From Bacteroidales bacterium (GTDB lineage Bacteria; Bacteroidota; Bacteroidia; Bacteroidales; F082): 64,000 bases of DNA. The number at the start of each line of letters is the position of its first letter. Position 1 is the first letter of the stretch. Below the pieces are notes generated by a model. It had not been told where the DNA came from and searched no databases. It saw nothing but the letters and a program-made list of their open reading frames with translations. A program made the position numbers and the translations under genes. The stretch covers positions 186,001-250,000 of the forward strand of contig JALNZU010000001.1 in NCBI GenBank assembly GCA_023229245.1, given 5' to 3'. Below, one piece after another: positions 9,391 to 17,837 of the stretch.

Positions 9391-10345
9391 GTTTATTCAA
9401 TTCAGCAAGATCTGCATTTTGCTCTTGGCTGGCCTGCATTATACTTGCATTCAACTCAAATCCTATCAACAAAATGAAAGCATTTAAAAACAGCCACAAC
9501 AGGAATATTATCAAGGTCCCTATTGAGCCATACAAGGCATTATATCTTGAGAAATTGTTGATATAAAAGTTAAATCCTAATAAGCCGGCAACAAATAAGG
9601 TAGTTGCAAGGATTGAGCCTGGGCTGAAAAACCGAAAGGCTTTACGTTTGGCTGGTGCGTAGTAATAAAGGAAAGAAACACTAAAGAAGATCAGGGTAAG
9701 CGAAATAAGCCATTTCATAAAATTAAGAAGAATGACCGTAACAACACCTTTGATCCATCCGTGCGTTACCAAATAACTAATGATTGATCCGCCCAGAGTG
9801 AGTAATACCACTGAGATAACAACCAAAAACAACAATATAACCATCAGAAAAGCTGCCATTAATCGTTGATGAAACCATCCTTTGGCAGGCATCTGATGCC
9901 AGGTGCTGTTAAATCCTTCAATAATAGCATTTGTGCCATTAGTGCTGAACACAAAAGTGAGTACAAAGCTCAACGAAAGCAAACCCGTGTTTTGTTTCAT
10001 CACTATCTCAAATATCGTTTGTTCAACCATTTCAAACGTATCGGGCGGGATGATCTGTGCCAGAAAGTCAAACAATTGCAGTTGAAAATTTTCTATAGGG
10101 ATATAAGGTATCAGAGTAAAAAGAAAGAGTATGAACGGAAAGATCGCTAAGAAAAAATTAAATGCTACCGCAGAAGCCCGTATAGAAAGTGCTCCTTTGA
10201 ATAAGCCTTTGAAAAAAAATACCAACACATCATACAGGGGTAATCCTTGGAATCCCGGCATTTTAAGCAAACGTAGATTTCGCCTGATGGCATCGCGCAA
10301 CTGCACATATTGTCGTAGTCGCCTCCTGTTTATAAACGCATTCAT
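9377..10345 (-). CDS. YihY/BrkB-family inner membrane protein
   Basis: This 322-residue protein has about six hydrophobic segments and the YihY signature regions: ASAVAFNFFLAIFPFILFL near residue 60 and LIIFLLWLFLNAFILLIGFELNA near the C-terminus. The family (formerly misnamed ribonuclease BN) consists of integral inner-membrane proteins, some tied to export or virulence, without a settled biochemical role. It overlaps the downstream glycosyltransferase gene, so an envelope-glycan context is plausible but unproven. Confidence 0.9.
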   Translation of the reverse strand: MNAFINRRRLRQYVQLRDAIRRNLRLLKMPGFQGLPLYDVLVFFFKGLFKGALSIRASAVAFNFFLAIFPFILFLFTLIPYIPIENFQLQLFDFLAQIIPPDTFEMVEQTIFEIVMKQNTGLLSLSFVLTFVFSTNGTNAIIEGFNSTWHQMPAKGWFHQRLMAAFLMVILLFLVVISVVLLTLGGSIISYLVTHGWIKGVVTVILLNFMKWLISLTLIFFSVSFLYYYAPAKRKAFRFFSPGSILATTLFVAGLLGFNFYINNFSRYNALYGSIGTLIIFLLWLFLNAFILLIGFELNASIMQASQEQNADLAELNKHAHR

Positions 10346-10447
10346 TGAAAGTTGGTTTCGACTGGAAAGTTTATAGAAAACAATAATCTAAAAAGCAGTG
10401 TATGATATGTTTCCATCCCGTGGTCAACGAACTTTAATGGCATTGTA

Positions 10448-10867
10448 TTATTTGGAAGTAATACTAAGCGAATGAATAATCTGCCTATCCCCAGCTTCAT
10501 GGGTTTGAACATACAGCCGGAAGACATTTTTTGAGTGAGTATATTCACCTATGAAAAAGGTATTGGATTGGGAGGCTTTTCCGGTTTGCTTGATGACAGC
10601 ATTCAGTGCCGGATAGGTATTAAAGAAAGCTGATAAAATCATAACAGCCTGGTTCTTACTATAGTCACCTTTATCAGAAGGCAGTTCTAACTTGATCATC
10701 GGAGCAAAAAAATCACCCATTTTCTTCGCATCCCCTTTAGCTAAATGCACTAACCAGGGAGTCTCTATAGGCTGCTGAGGCATGCTTTCAGATACCTGAA
10801 AAACATATTGCCTGCCAAAGCCCGAAAGGAATAATACACTTATCAACATCCAACTTAGTCGATACAT
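10448..10867 (-). CDS. DUF4783 secreted protein
   Basis: This 139-residue protein has a signal peptide followed by a small alpha+beta domain with GDFFAPMIKLELP, KNQAVMILSAFF and FFIGEYTHSKN. That pattern matches DUF4783, a Bacteroidota family resembling the NTF2-like fold (small lumazine-like scaffold). No catalytic residues can be assigned. It lies 102 bases upstream of the YihY gene and may head that operon. A -7 box (10887-10894) lies 20 bases before its ATG. Confidence 0.8.
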   Translation of the reverse strand: MYRLSWMLISVLFLSGFGRQYVFQVSESMPQQPIETPWLVHLAKGDAKKMGDFFAPMIKLELPSDKGDYSKNQAVMILSAFFNTYPALNAVIKQTGKASQSNTFFIGEYTHSKNVFRLYVQTHEAGDRQIIHSLSITSK

Positions 10868-10886
10868 AATCTGTTGAATTGGGCTC

Positions 10887-10894
10887 CAAAGTTA
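10887..10894 (-). promoter_or_regulatory. Putative -7 box for the DUF4783-YihY-GT operon
   Basis: On the minus strand this reads TAACTTTG, matching TAnnTTTG, 20 bases from the DUF4783 ATG. Confidence 0.5.
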
Positions 10895-11009
10895 AGCCTT
10901 TTCATAATGAGATCTTTAATTCTCTATTTATCTCTGATTGAAATTGAGCTGCTGATAACTACTAAAAGGCTTTTTTTAAGGCAAAGGCTGAGAGAAAACC
11001 TAAAAATAG

Positions 11010-11017
11010 TACTTTTG
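11010..11017 (+). promoter_or_regulatory. Putative -7 box for the lipoprotein gene at 11052
   Basis: TACTTTTG ends 35 bases before the ATG at 11052. A TTG at 11040 in the same frame lies too close to the predicted transcript start to be the preferred initiator. Confidence 0.5.
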
Positions 11018-11051
11018 ACCCAGATTGTAAATAGGTCAATTGGTATTAGGC

Positions 11052-11780
11052 ATGAAGGGCATTTCTTTTTTGAAACACGTTTCTTTTTTAAATAGCTTGT
11101 TAGCTATTATTTGGTTGTTGTCAGCCTGTAGTTTTCCTCCCATAGAGTCGGAAACTGAAAAGTTTGAGAAAGACCTCAACCGTTTCAACAACCGCATGGA
11201 ATCTATTGGTCAGCGAATGGAGATATTAGAGGCTATGGAGCAGGAATTGGATGAGATTGAGACACAGCTTGTCAGGGGTGAAATAAACAGGGAAGAATAT
11301 CTCATCCGCTCAAACGAGATCAAAAATGCGTATGGCCGCAAGATCACTATTGCAGGACAGGCAGCGATAATACAAGAGTTACCTTTGTGGGCCAAAGACA
11401 TAGGCTTGAGCGAACCGGCAGGAATGACACTGAATCAGGAGCTTTCAATGCTGACCAATGTCAATAATCCAGAAGAAGGGTTTAATTCACTCTTAGTAGT
11501 ATATACAGGTAATTATCAAGTAGCTATGAAAGAAGCTCAACGAATAGCTGCACAAGCAAACATACCCATAAGCTCTGACTTTAAAGAAGCGTTGGAGATC
11601 AGCCGACAGTATGGCAGCTCACCATTAAAAGGGATAGCTTTTGCTAATTTTGAACCCTTTGTTAAAGATGCGCCGGTGAATATTTCTATCACTGTAGATG
11701 AAGCCGGAATACTTACTATTAGCGCCATCAACATAGAACAAATGAACCGGCAAACCAGCAGAAACAAAACCGATCAATAG
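11052..11780 (+). CDS. Unknown lipoprotein with coiled-coil N-terminus
   Basis: I do not recognise this family. From the ATG at 11052 the protein has 242 residues, with a lipoprotein signal ending LLSAC (Cys26). Residues about 35-100 are rich in Glu, Arg, Leu and Met with heptad spacing (NRMESIGQRMEILEAMEQEL), indicating a coiled coil. The C-terminal half is globular, with a conserved-looking PVNISITVDEAG segment near the end. It is placed 69 bases upstream of rseC and thus near the rnf genes, which may be coincidental. A role as a periplasmic scaffold is only a guess. Confidence 0.75.
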   Translation: MKGISFLKHVSFLNSLLAIIWLLSACSFPPIESETEKFEKDLNRFNNRMESIGQRMEILEAMEQELDEIETQLVRGEINREEYLIRSNEIKNAYGRKITIAGQAAIIQELPLWAKDIGLSEPAGMTLNQELSMLTNVNNPEEGFNSLLVVYTGNYQVAMKEAQRIAAQANIPISSDFKEALEISRQYGSSPLKGIAFANFEPFVKDAPVNISITVDEAGILTISAINIEQMNRQTSRNKTDQ

Positions 11781-11849
11781 ATAAAGAATACACATTAAAA
11801 AGCAGCTTTATTCACTCAAATTCATAGCTTCCCCCCTAACACTACTGAA

Positions 11850-12269
11850 ATGACACAATTGGCCAATACTATAGAGCATCCGGGTACTATTACCCGCATT
11901 GGCAAGGATGAGATAGAGGTGATGATCATGTCTTCTTCTGCATGTGCTTCATGCCAGGTAAAAGGAGCATGCAGCCTGTCGGAGATGGAAGAAAAAATCG
12001 TAACTGTTAAAAAACCAGCTCGTAAAGACTTCAAGCCTGGCCAGCAAGTCGTTGTATTCATGTACGGTAACACAGGTTTCAAAGCAGTTTTTTTTGGATA
12101 CATACTACCCTTTATCTTAGTGATAGCCAGCTTAGTGATTATAATATCCACCGGCAATAGCGAAGGTATAGCCGGTTTGTCGGCATTGGTAATCCTGGCT
12201 ATTTACTACCTGCTGTTATATACTTTGCGAAACCACATCAACAAAAGTTTTGAGTTTTTTATCAAGTAA
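11850..12269 (+). CDS. rseC: RseC/MucC family protein
   Basis: This 139-residue protein has three cysteines in CASCQVKGACS (residues 32, 35, 41) followed by two membrane helices (about 72-98 and 106-127). This matches the RseC family, whose members modulate sigma E or reduce SoxR together with Rnf in Proteobacteria. In Bacteroidota an rseC gene commonly precedes rnfB, as here, and a role in assembly or redox coupling of the Rnf complex is the usual inference. A 313-base gap separates it from rnfB. Confidence 0.88.
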   Translation: MTQLANTIEHPGTITRIGKDEIEVMIMSSSACASCQVKGACSLSEMEEKIVTVKKPARKDFKPGQQVVVFMYGNTGFKAVFFGYILPFILVIASLVIIISTGNSEGIAGLSALVILAIYYLLLYTLRNHINKSFEFFIK

Positions 12270-12312
12270 GTTCTTTTACCCTTGCTCTAACGTATTATCA
12301 TATTTATATATG

Positions 12313-12344
12313 TTCTAAATTACTGATTATGTGGTAATTTAGAA
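12313..12344 (+). repeat. Perfect 11-bp inverted repeat upstream of rnfB
   Basis: TTCTAAATTAC (12313-12323) and GTAATTTAGAA (12334-12344) are exact reverse complements around a 10-base loop. No T-run follows, so it is not a standard terminator. The 313-base gap between rseC and rnfB also holds dyads at 12370-12382 and 12510-12553 and the -7 box at 12504-12511, but no gene that I can see. Confidence 0.85.
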
Positions 12345-12369
12345 AGATTCTAAACAAGAACCCAATACT

Positions 12370-12382
12370 TCTGATAATCAGA
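12370..12382 (+). repeat. Short dyad TCTGAT-A-ATCAGA in the rnf leader region
   Basis: Six-base arms flank one central base. It resembles a small operator half-site pair but could occur by chance in AT-rich DNA. Confidence 0.5.
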
Positions 12383-12503
12383 TCGTTCGCTAATCCAAAC
12401 TATAGGGCATCAATTGTAATATTTTCACATCTATTTGTGTATGTGATTGTTACTGCTATCGTCTCTCAGGTCTGACTGGTATTCTTACTACGCACAATTA
12501 TTT

Positions 12504-12511
12504 TACTTTTG
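12504..12511 (+). promoter_or_regulatory. Putative -7 box of the rnf operon
   Basis: TACTTTTG matches TAnnTTTG and would place the transcript start near 12518, giving a leader of about 65 bases before the GTG of rnfB. I see no clear TTG at -33. Confidence 0.55.
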
Positions 12512-12553
12512 CTAAGCTGTTATTTTTTTATCAGCATCATATAAAGCTTAGCA
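12510..12553 (+). repeat. 9-bp inverted repeat overlapping the rnf -7 box
   Basis: TGCTAAGCT (12510-12518) and AGCTTAGCA (12545-12553) are exact reverse complements separated by 26 bases. The left arm shares two bases with the -7 box and covers the expected transcript start; the right arm lies in the leader. Confidence 0.75.
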
Positions 12554-12582
12554 TATTAGTATTACTATCAATACGATACAAT

Positions 12583-13512
12583 GTGAACGATATTTTACTT
12601 TTTTCGCTTTTGACTCTTGGTCTGTTAGGTGCCATTATGGCAATAGTGCTTTATTTAGTAGCACAGAAGTTCAAAGTGATCGAAGATCCAACCATAGACT
12701 TGGTAGAAGACATACTGCCCAAGGCCAATTGCGGTGGCTGTGGATTTCCTGGTTGCCGTAATTTTGCGGAGATTTTGGTTAAACAGGCTAATGAGCAGCA
12801 GAATATTGACGGTTTCAACTGTCCGGTAGGCGGTAATGCGGTGATGAAAGAGGTTGCTTCAATTCTTGGATTAGAGGTTCAGGAGCAGGCTCCAATGATT
12901 GCAGTGGTTCGTTGCAATGGTTCCAAAGCCAACTCACCTTCCAAAGTCATCTACGATGGGCCCGCCTCTTGTGCCTTTGCTCATAATCTGTTTTCAGGTG
13001 AGGGAGGCTGTCAGTATGGATGTCTTGGTTTAGGCGACTGTGTGGATGCCTGTGATTTTGACGCCATACATATGAATCCTCTGACAGGCTTACCCGAAGT
13101 GAATGATAAATGTACAGCCTGTAACGCCTGCGTCAAAGCATGTCCAAGAGGGATCATCGAACTCAGGCGAAAAGGCCCTAAAGACAGACGTATATTTGTT
13201 TCATGCATCAATGAAGAAAAAGGCGGCCCAGCTAAAAAGAACTGCTCTGTAGCTTGTATAGGGTGCTCCAAATGCTTTCAGGTATGTCCGTTCGATGCCA
13301 TTACCATGAAAAACAATCTAGCATATATTGACTTCATCGCATGCAAACTTTGTCGAAAATGTGTAGAAGTATGCCCAACCGATGCGATCTTAGAGATCAA
13401 TTTCCCGCTTCGTAAACCTAAGCCGGCTGTAGAAGACAAGAAAACCTCCACCGAAAAAACTGCTACCGTCGCAACTATCAAACAAGATACATCTTCCGAA
13501 TCAACCGTATAA
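12583..13512 (+). CDS. rnfB: Rnf complex electron-transfer subunit RnfB
   Basis: RnfB is the ferredoxin-interacting entry subunit of the membrane Rnf complex (ferredoxin:NAD oxidoreductase). The protein has 309 residues: an N-terminal membrane helix (about 5-26), an Fe-S domain with Cys50, Cys53, Cys58 and Cys80, then four ferredoxin-type Cys clusters ending CKLCRKCVEVCP. A Lys/Thr-rich tail closes it. The start is a GTG at 12583; the ATG two bases earlier is followed at once by a stop (ATGTGA), so it cannot be used. First gene of rnfBCDGEA, 13 bases before rnfC. Confidence 0.96.
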   Translation: MNDILLFSLLTLGLLGAIMAIVLYLVAQKFKVIEDPTIDLVEDILPKANCGGCGFPGCRNFAEILVKQANEQQNIDGFNCPVGGNAVMKEVASILGLEVQEQAPMIAVVRCNGSKANSPSKVIYDGPASCAFAHNLFSGEGGCQYGCLGLGDCVDACDFDAIHMNPLTGLPEVNDKCTACNACVKACPRGIIELRRKGPKDRRIFVSCINEEKGGPAKKNCSVACIGCSKCFQVCPFDAITMKNNLAYIDFIACKLCRKCVEVCPTDAILEINFPLRKPKPAVEDKKTSTEKTATVATIKQDTSSESTV

Positions 13513-13525
13513 TCTGATTTGTGGT

Positions 13526-14863
13526 ATGAAATCCTTAAAAAGTTTCCGTTTAGGTGGGATTCATCCCCCTGAAAATAAGTTTTCGGCCCATGCACCTATC
13601 AGCTCAATCCCACTACCTAAACAGCTGATCGTCCCATTAGGGCAAAACCTGGGTGTAGCACCCAAGCCCATAGTAAAAAAAGGTGATGAGGTAAAGGTTG
13701 GGCAACTCATAGCCAAGGCAGACGCATTTATATCGGCTAATATACATTCACCTGCCTCAGGTAAAGTGCTCAAAATTGATGACGCAACAGATTCAAGCGG
13801 CTACAGGCGACCGGCTATTTTTATCAATGTTGAAGGCGACGAATGGGATGAATCTATTGACCGCTCCGAGACTATCAACCGAGAGATAGTTTTGGACAGA
13901 CAACAAATTATCGAACGTATCAAAGACCGGGGTATAGTAGGGCTTGGGGGAGCTACCTTTCCTACCCATATCAAACTGATGATACCCGAAGGCAAAAAGG
14001 CTGACTACCTCCTGATCAACGGGGTTGAATGCGAACCATATCTTACTTCCGACCACAGGCTGATGATTGAAAAAGGAGAACAAGTACTCATAGGAACTAA
14101 GATATTAATGAAAGCCCTTGAAGTAAAAAGAGCTGTCATAGGCATTGAAGCCAATAAACCGGATGCCATCAGTCATCTCAGAGAACTCTCAGCTGACTAT
14201 ACCGATATTTATATTCAAGCCTTACAGGTAAAATATCCGCAAGGTGGTGAGAAGCAGCTGATTAAAGCAGTAGTAAACCGTGAAGTCCCATCTGGAAAAC
14301 TACCTATTGAAGTAGGTTGTGTAGTATCGAACGTAGGAACAGCCTTTGCTGTGTATGAAGCCGTTCAAAAGAATAAGCCTCTGATTGAGCGAATAGTAAC
14401 ACTTACTGGTAAAGCCGTGCGCAAGCCTTCCAACTTTTTAGTTCGCATAGGCACCCCGATTACTGATCTATTGGAAGAAGCTCAAGGTATGCCTGAGTTT
14501 ACCGGAAAGATCATCAACGGCGGACCTATGATGGGCAAAGCTCTGAGCACAACCGATATCCCCATAGTAAAAGGTTCATCAGGTATAGTGCTTTTGCCAC
14601 AGGAAGAAAGCCGCCGACCGGAAGAAAAACCTTGTATCCGTTGCTCAAAATGCATACAAGCATGCCCAATGGGATTAGAGCCTTACCTGCTTGCCAAGCT
14701 TGCCAAATTGGCTTTATTTGAAAGAGCCGAATCGGGAAAAATAATGGATTGTATTGAGTGTGGCTCCTGCCAATATACATGTCCGGCTAATATTCCCTTG
14801 CTTGATTATCTAAGACTTGGAAAACAAAAAGTCGGTCACTTGATAAGAACCAGAAAAAACTGA
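13526..14863 (+). CDS. rnfC: Rnf complex subunit RnfC
   Basis: RnfC binds NAD(H) and FMN and passes electrons between ferredoxin-linked RnfB and NAD. The 445-residue protein begins with the RnfC barrel-sandwich start FRLGGIHPPENK. It carries the glycine-rich nucleotide motif GIVGLGGATFPTHIKL and the GVECEPYLTSDHRLM stretch. It ends with two [4Fe-4S] clusters: CIRCSKCIQACP and CIECGSCQYTCP. It overlaps nothing and is followed 4 bases later by rnfD. Confidence 0.97.
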   Translation: MKSLKSFRLGGIHPPENKFSAHAPISSIPLPKQLIVPLGQNLGVAPKPIVKKGDEVKVGQLIAKADAFISANIHSPASGKVLKIDDATDSSGYRRPAIFINVEGDEWDESIDRSETINREIVLDRQQIIERIKDRGIVGLGGATFPTHIKLMIPEGKKADYLLINGVECEPYLTSDHRLMIEKGEQVLIGTKILMKALEVKRAVIGIEANKPDAISHLRELSADYTDIYIQALQVKYPQGGEKQLIKAVVNREVPSGKLPIEVGCVVSNVGTAFAVYEAVQKNKPLIERIVTLTGKAVRKPSNFLVRIGTPITDLLEEAQGMPEFTGKIINGGPMMGKALSTTDIPIVKGSSGIVLLPQEESRRPEEKPCIRCSKCIQACPMGLEPYLLAKLAKLALFERAESGKIMDCIECGSCQYTCPANIPLLDYLRLGKQKVGHLIRTRKN

Positions 14864-14867
14864 ATCT

Positions 14868-15869
14868 ATGCAGCAATTAACTATATCCGGATCCCCGCAT
14901 ATACACGGAGAAGAAAGTGTGAAAAAGATCATGTATTCGGTAGTGTACGCATTGATACCTGCTGTACTAATATCCATTTATTTCTTTGGATGGGATGCTG
15001 CTCGTGTGCTTCTTACTTCGGTTATTGCCTGTTTGTTTTTTGAATGGGTCATACAAAAATACCTGATCAAAGGATCGTTGACCATCAATGACGGATCGGC
15101 TGTAGTAGCCGGAATATTATTAGCGTTTAATGTCCCGGCTAATTTACCTGTACCGATCATTATTATCGGTGCTTTGGTAACTATAGGAATAGCTAAGATG
15201 TCGTTCGGAGGATTAGGTAAGAATCCTTTCAACCCGGCATTGGTAGGCAGGGTATTTTTATTAATATCTTTTCCGGCTCAGATGACCACCTGGCCGGTTC
15301 CACGTCCGTTGTTTGCAAAAGCTGTTACCGATGCAATCACCGGTCCTACTCCATTAGGATTGGTTAAAGAGAGTCTTGACGCGGGAAAACGCCTGCCCGA
15401 GATCATGGCCGATCCCTCCATGCCTGATTATATTGATCGCCTGACAGGAAATATGGCAGGCTCCTTAGGCGAAATGTCGTATATAGCTCTGATATTAGGA
15501 GGGCTATACCTGATCATCAAAAAGGTGATCGACTGGCAATTGCCCGTATCTATCATACTGACTGTCTTTGTTTTTGCCGCTATCTTTCATTGGATTGACC
15601 CTATGTATTATGTAGAGCCAAGCTTTCACCTGTTTTCGGGTGGACTAATGTTAGGCGCTATTTTCATGGCTACCGACATGGTAACATCGCCTATGAATAT
15701 GTGGGGACGGATACTATATGGAATAGCCATTGGACTGCTTACTATCATCATCAGGATATGGGGTGCATACCCAGAAGGTATTTCATTTGCTATTCTGATC
15801 ATGAATGCGTTTACTCCTTTAATTAACAGAGGATTCAAACCCAGACGTTTTGGTAAAATTGTAAATTAA
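14868..15869 (+). CDS. rnfD: Rnf complex membrane subunit RnfD
   Basis: RnfD is an ion-translocating membrane subunit related to NqrB. The 333 residues form about nine to ten membrane helices. The covalent-FMN site is expected at Thr161 in the stretch DAITGPTPLG, where the more common form is SGATPLG. Conserved family segments include GGLGKNPFNPALVGRVF and the C-terminal GISFAILIMNAFTPLINR. ApbE (gene at 46061-47065) would attach FMN here. The close spacing to rnfC and rnfG supports one transcript. Confidence 0.96.
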   Translation: MQQLTISGSPHIHGEESVKKIMYSVVYALIPAVLISIYFFGWDAARVLLTSVIACLFFEWVIQKYLIKGSLTINDGSAVVAGILLAFNVPANLPVPIIIIGALVTIGIAKMSFGGLGKNPFNPALVGRVFLLISFPAQMTTWPVPRPLFAKAVTDAITGPTPLGLVKESLDAGKRLPEIMADPSMPDYIDRLTGNMAGSLGEMSYIALILGGLYLIIKKVIDWQLPVSIILTVFVFAAIFHWIDPMYYVEPSFHLFSGGLMLGAIFMATDMVTSPMNMWGRILYGIAIGLLTIIIRIWGAYPEGISFAILIMNAFTPLINRGFKPRRFGKIVN

Positions 15870-15903
15870 CTTCAACAGTACACCTTAATTTTTTTAAACC
15901 GTT

Positions 15904-16485
15904 ATGGCAGCTAAACGAGAATCAACCTTTGTCAATATGCTAAGCACCCTTTTGGTGATAACCTTAGTGGCTGCATTTACATTGGGAAGTGTGTATAATC
16001 TGACTAAAGAACCTATAGCATTGGCTAAACAAAAAAAGTTAGAAGAAGCCATTCGTATGGTGTTACCAGAATTTGAGCGTCTTGAAGCCATCAAGATCAA
16101 ATCAGATAGAGAAGAAGATTCCTTACAATTTTTTGTCGCGTATCAGGCAGATACCGTAATAGGTGTTGCCATCAACACCTTTTCTAACAAGGGTTTCTCG
16201 GGTGAAGTGCGTATCATGGTCAGTTTTGCACCCGATGGAACTATATACAACACTTCTGTATTAGATCACAAAGAAACACCTGGCTTAGGCGACAAGATGC
16301 AAAAAAACAAGTCGGACTGGAGCAACCAGTTTAACGGGATGAATCCGGTTTCTTATCGCCTGAAGGTAGTGAAAGATGGTGGCGATGTAGATGCCATCAC
16401 AGCAGCTACCATCAGTTCGCGTGCGTTTACTGATGCCGTTCAACATGCGTATGATACTTTTTTAACCTATCAGAAAGAGAACTAA
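15904..16485 (+). CDS. rnfG: Rnf complex FMN-bearing subunit RnfG
   Basis: RnfG has one N-terminal membrane helix (about residues 15-34) and a periplasmic FMN-binding domain, 193 residues in all. The HKETPGLGDKM motif of the FMN_bind domain is clear. The threonine that receives FMN from ApbE is predicted at Thr169 in DAITAATISS; the usual glycine before Ala-Thr is Ala here. It relays electrons within the Rnf complex at the outer face of the inner membrane. Confidence 0.95.
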   Translation: MAAKRESTFVNMLSTLLVITLVAAFTLGSVYNLTKEPIALAKQKKLEEAIRMVLPEFERLEAIKIKSDREEDSLQFFVAYQADTVIGVAINTFSNKGFSGEVRIMVSFAPDGTIYNTSVLDHKETPGLGDKMQKNKSDWSNQFNGMNPVSYRLKVVKDGGDVDAITAATISSRAFTDAVQHAYDTFLTYQKEN

Positions 16486-16487
16486 TT

Positions 16488-17066
16488 ATGAATCAGATTC
16501 AAAATTTAACGAAAGGCTTTATCAAAGAGAACCCTGTCCTGGCTCAGCTTTTAGGGCTTTGTCCAACGCTTGGTGTTACTACATCAGCTTTTAACGGATT
16601 AGGCATGGGTTTAGCGACAACTTTTGTATTAGTCTCTTCAAACTTAGTGGTGTCATTAGTTAAAAACTTCATTCCCGACAAGGTACGTATCCCTTCGTTC
16701 ATCGTCATTATCGCCTCTTTTGTAACGGTAGTCGAATTAGTGATGCAGGGTTTTGTACCTGCTTTGTTCGATCAATTAGGGCTTTTTATCCCGCTGATTG
16801 TTGTCAACTGCATCGTCTTAGGTCGTGCCGAAGCCTTTGCATCCAAGAATACTGTAGCATCTTCTGTGATAGACGGACTTGGGATGGGATTAGGTTTTTC
16901 AATGGCGCTGACTATTTTAGGCGCTCTACGCGAGATACTTGGAAGCGGAGCCTTGTTTGGATTCAAATTTATTCCGGGAGAGATGATTTTGGTGTTTGTC
17001 CTGGCTCCCGGTGCCTTTATTGGACTAGGGTACTTGATCGCCCTTACTAGAAAACTGAATAAATAA
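16488..17066 (+). CDS. rnfE: Rnf complex membrane subunit RnfE
   Basis: This 192-residue protein of about six membrane helices is homologous to NqrD. It has the family start GFIKENPVLAQLLGLCPTLGVT and VNCIVLGRAEAFA, which includes the cysteine that binds an intramembrane iron cluster together with RnfA. It contributes to the ion channel. Two bases separate it from the rnfG stop. Confidence 0.96.
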   Translation: MNQIQNLTKGFIKENPVLAQLLGLCPTLGVTTSAFNGLGMGLATTFVLVSSNLVVSLVKNFIPDKVRIPSFIVIIASFVTVVELVMQGFVPALFDQLGLFIPLIVVNCIVLGRAEAFASKNTVASSVIDGLGMGLGFSMALTILGALREILGSGALFGFKFIPGEMILVFVLAPGAFIGLGYLIALTRKLNK

Positions 17067-17085
17067 GCCAAAAAACTTTCAACCC

Positions 17086-17658
17086 ATGGAATATATTATC
17101 ATTATCATATCGGCCATTTTTGTCAACAATATCGTCCTGGCACAGTTTCTTGGGATATGCCCTTTTGTGGGAGTTTCCAATAAGATTTCCACTTCTATCG
17201 GCATGGGAGGAGCAGTATTGTTTGTCATCACTTTATCCACTATAGTAACCTGGCTAATCCAAACTTATGTATTAAACGCATTAGGACTACATTTTCTACA
17301 GACGATCGCATTCATAGTGGTGATAGCCTCATTAGTGCAAATGGTCGAGATCATTCTGAAAAAAGTCAGTCCGGCTCTTTACTCTGCCTTAGGTGTTTTT
17401 CTGCCTCTTATCTCCACCAACTGCGCTGTATTAGGTGTAGCCATACTTACCATACAAAAAGAATATACCCTTATCGAAGGAGTGGTGTTTTCCAGTTCAA
17501 CAGCTTTGGGATTCGGGCTTGCTCTGGTAATTTTTGCTGGCATACGTGAGCACCTTGATCTGATGGAAGTTCCAAAAGGCATGCGCGGAGTACCTATTGC
17601 ATTGGTTACAGCAGGAATATTAGCACTTGCTTTCATGGGATTCACCGGTATAGTGTGA
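17086..17658 (+). CDS. rnfA: Rnf complex membrane subunit RnfA
   Basis: The 190-residue NqrE homolog has six predicted helices. The NNIVLAQFLGICPFVGVS and STNCAVLGVAI motifs hold the cysteines expected to ligate the RnfA/RnfE iron center. It is the last rnf gene. The following 179 bases hold a -7 box for the HMA gene, and no clear terminator separates them. Confidence 0.96.
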   Translation: MEYIIIIISAIFVNNIVLAQFLGICPFVGVSNKISTSIGMGGAVLFVITLSTIVTWLIQTYVLNALGLHFLQTIAFIVVIASLVQMVEIILKKVSPALYSALGVFLPLISTNCAVLGVAILTIQKEYTLIEGVVFSSSTALGFGLALVIFAGIREHLDLMEVPKGMRGVPIALVTAGILALAFMGFTGIV

Positions 17659-17726
17659 ATAATCTTTAGTCAACCACAAAATCAGTCAAAAACACCTTAA
17701 ATACTCCCGATACGCAATTTTAATAG

Positions 17727-17734
17727 TATTTTTG
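17727..17734 (+). promoter_or_regulatory. Putative -7 box for the HMA-domain gene
   Basis: TATTTTTG matches the consensus but lies about 100 bases before the ATG, giving a rather long leader. Confidence 0.4.
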
Positions 17735-17837
17735 TACCCGATTATCCCAATACAGTTTCATAAGCCCTAATCTACTATAATCATCAGTTAGCTTATGTAA
17801 CAGTATCAGTCACAAACTAATCTAATACGATAATTTT

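Noticed and set aside
10342..10548. Minus-strand open frame between YihY and DUF4783 genes
   Set aside because: It overlaps the 3' end of the DUF4783 gene in another frame and has no protein-like features.
10894..10972. Inverted repeat AAGCCTTTT/AAAAGGCTT followed by a T-run
   Set aside because: The 61-base interval is too long for a terminator, and no plus-strand gene ends before it.
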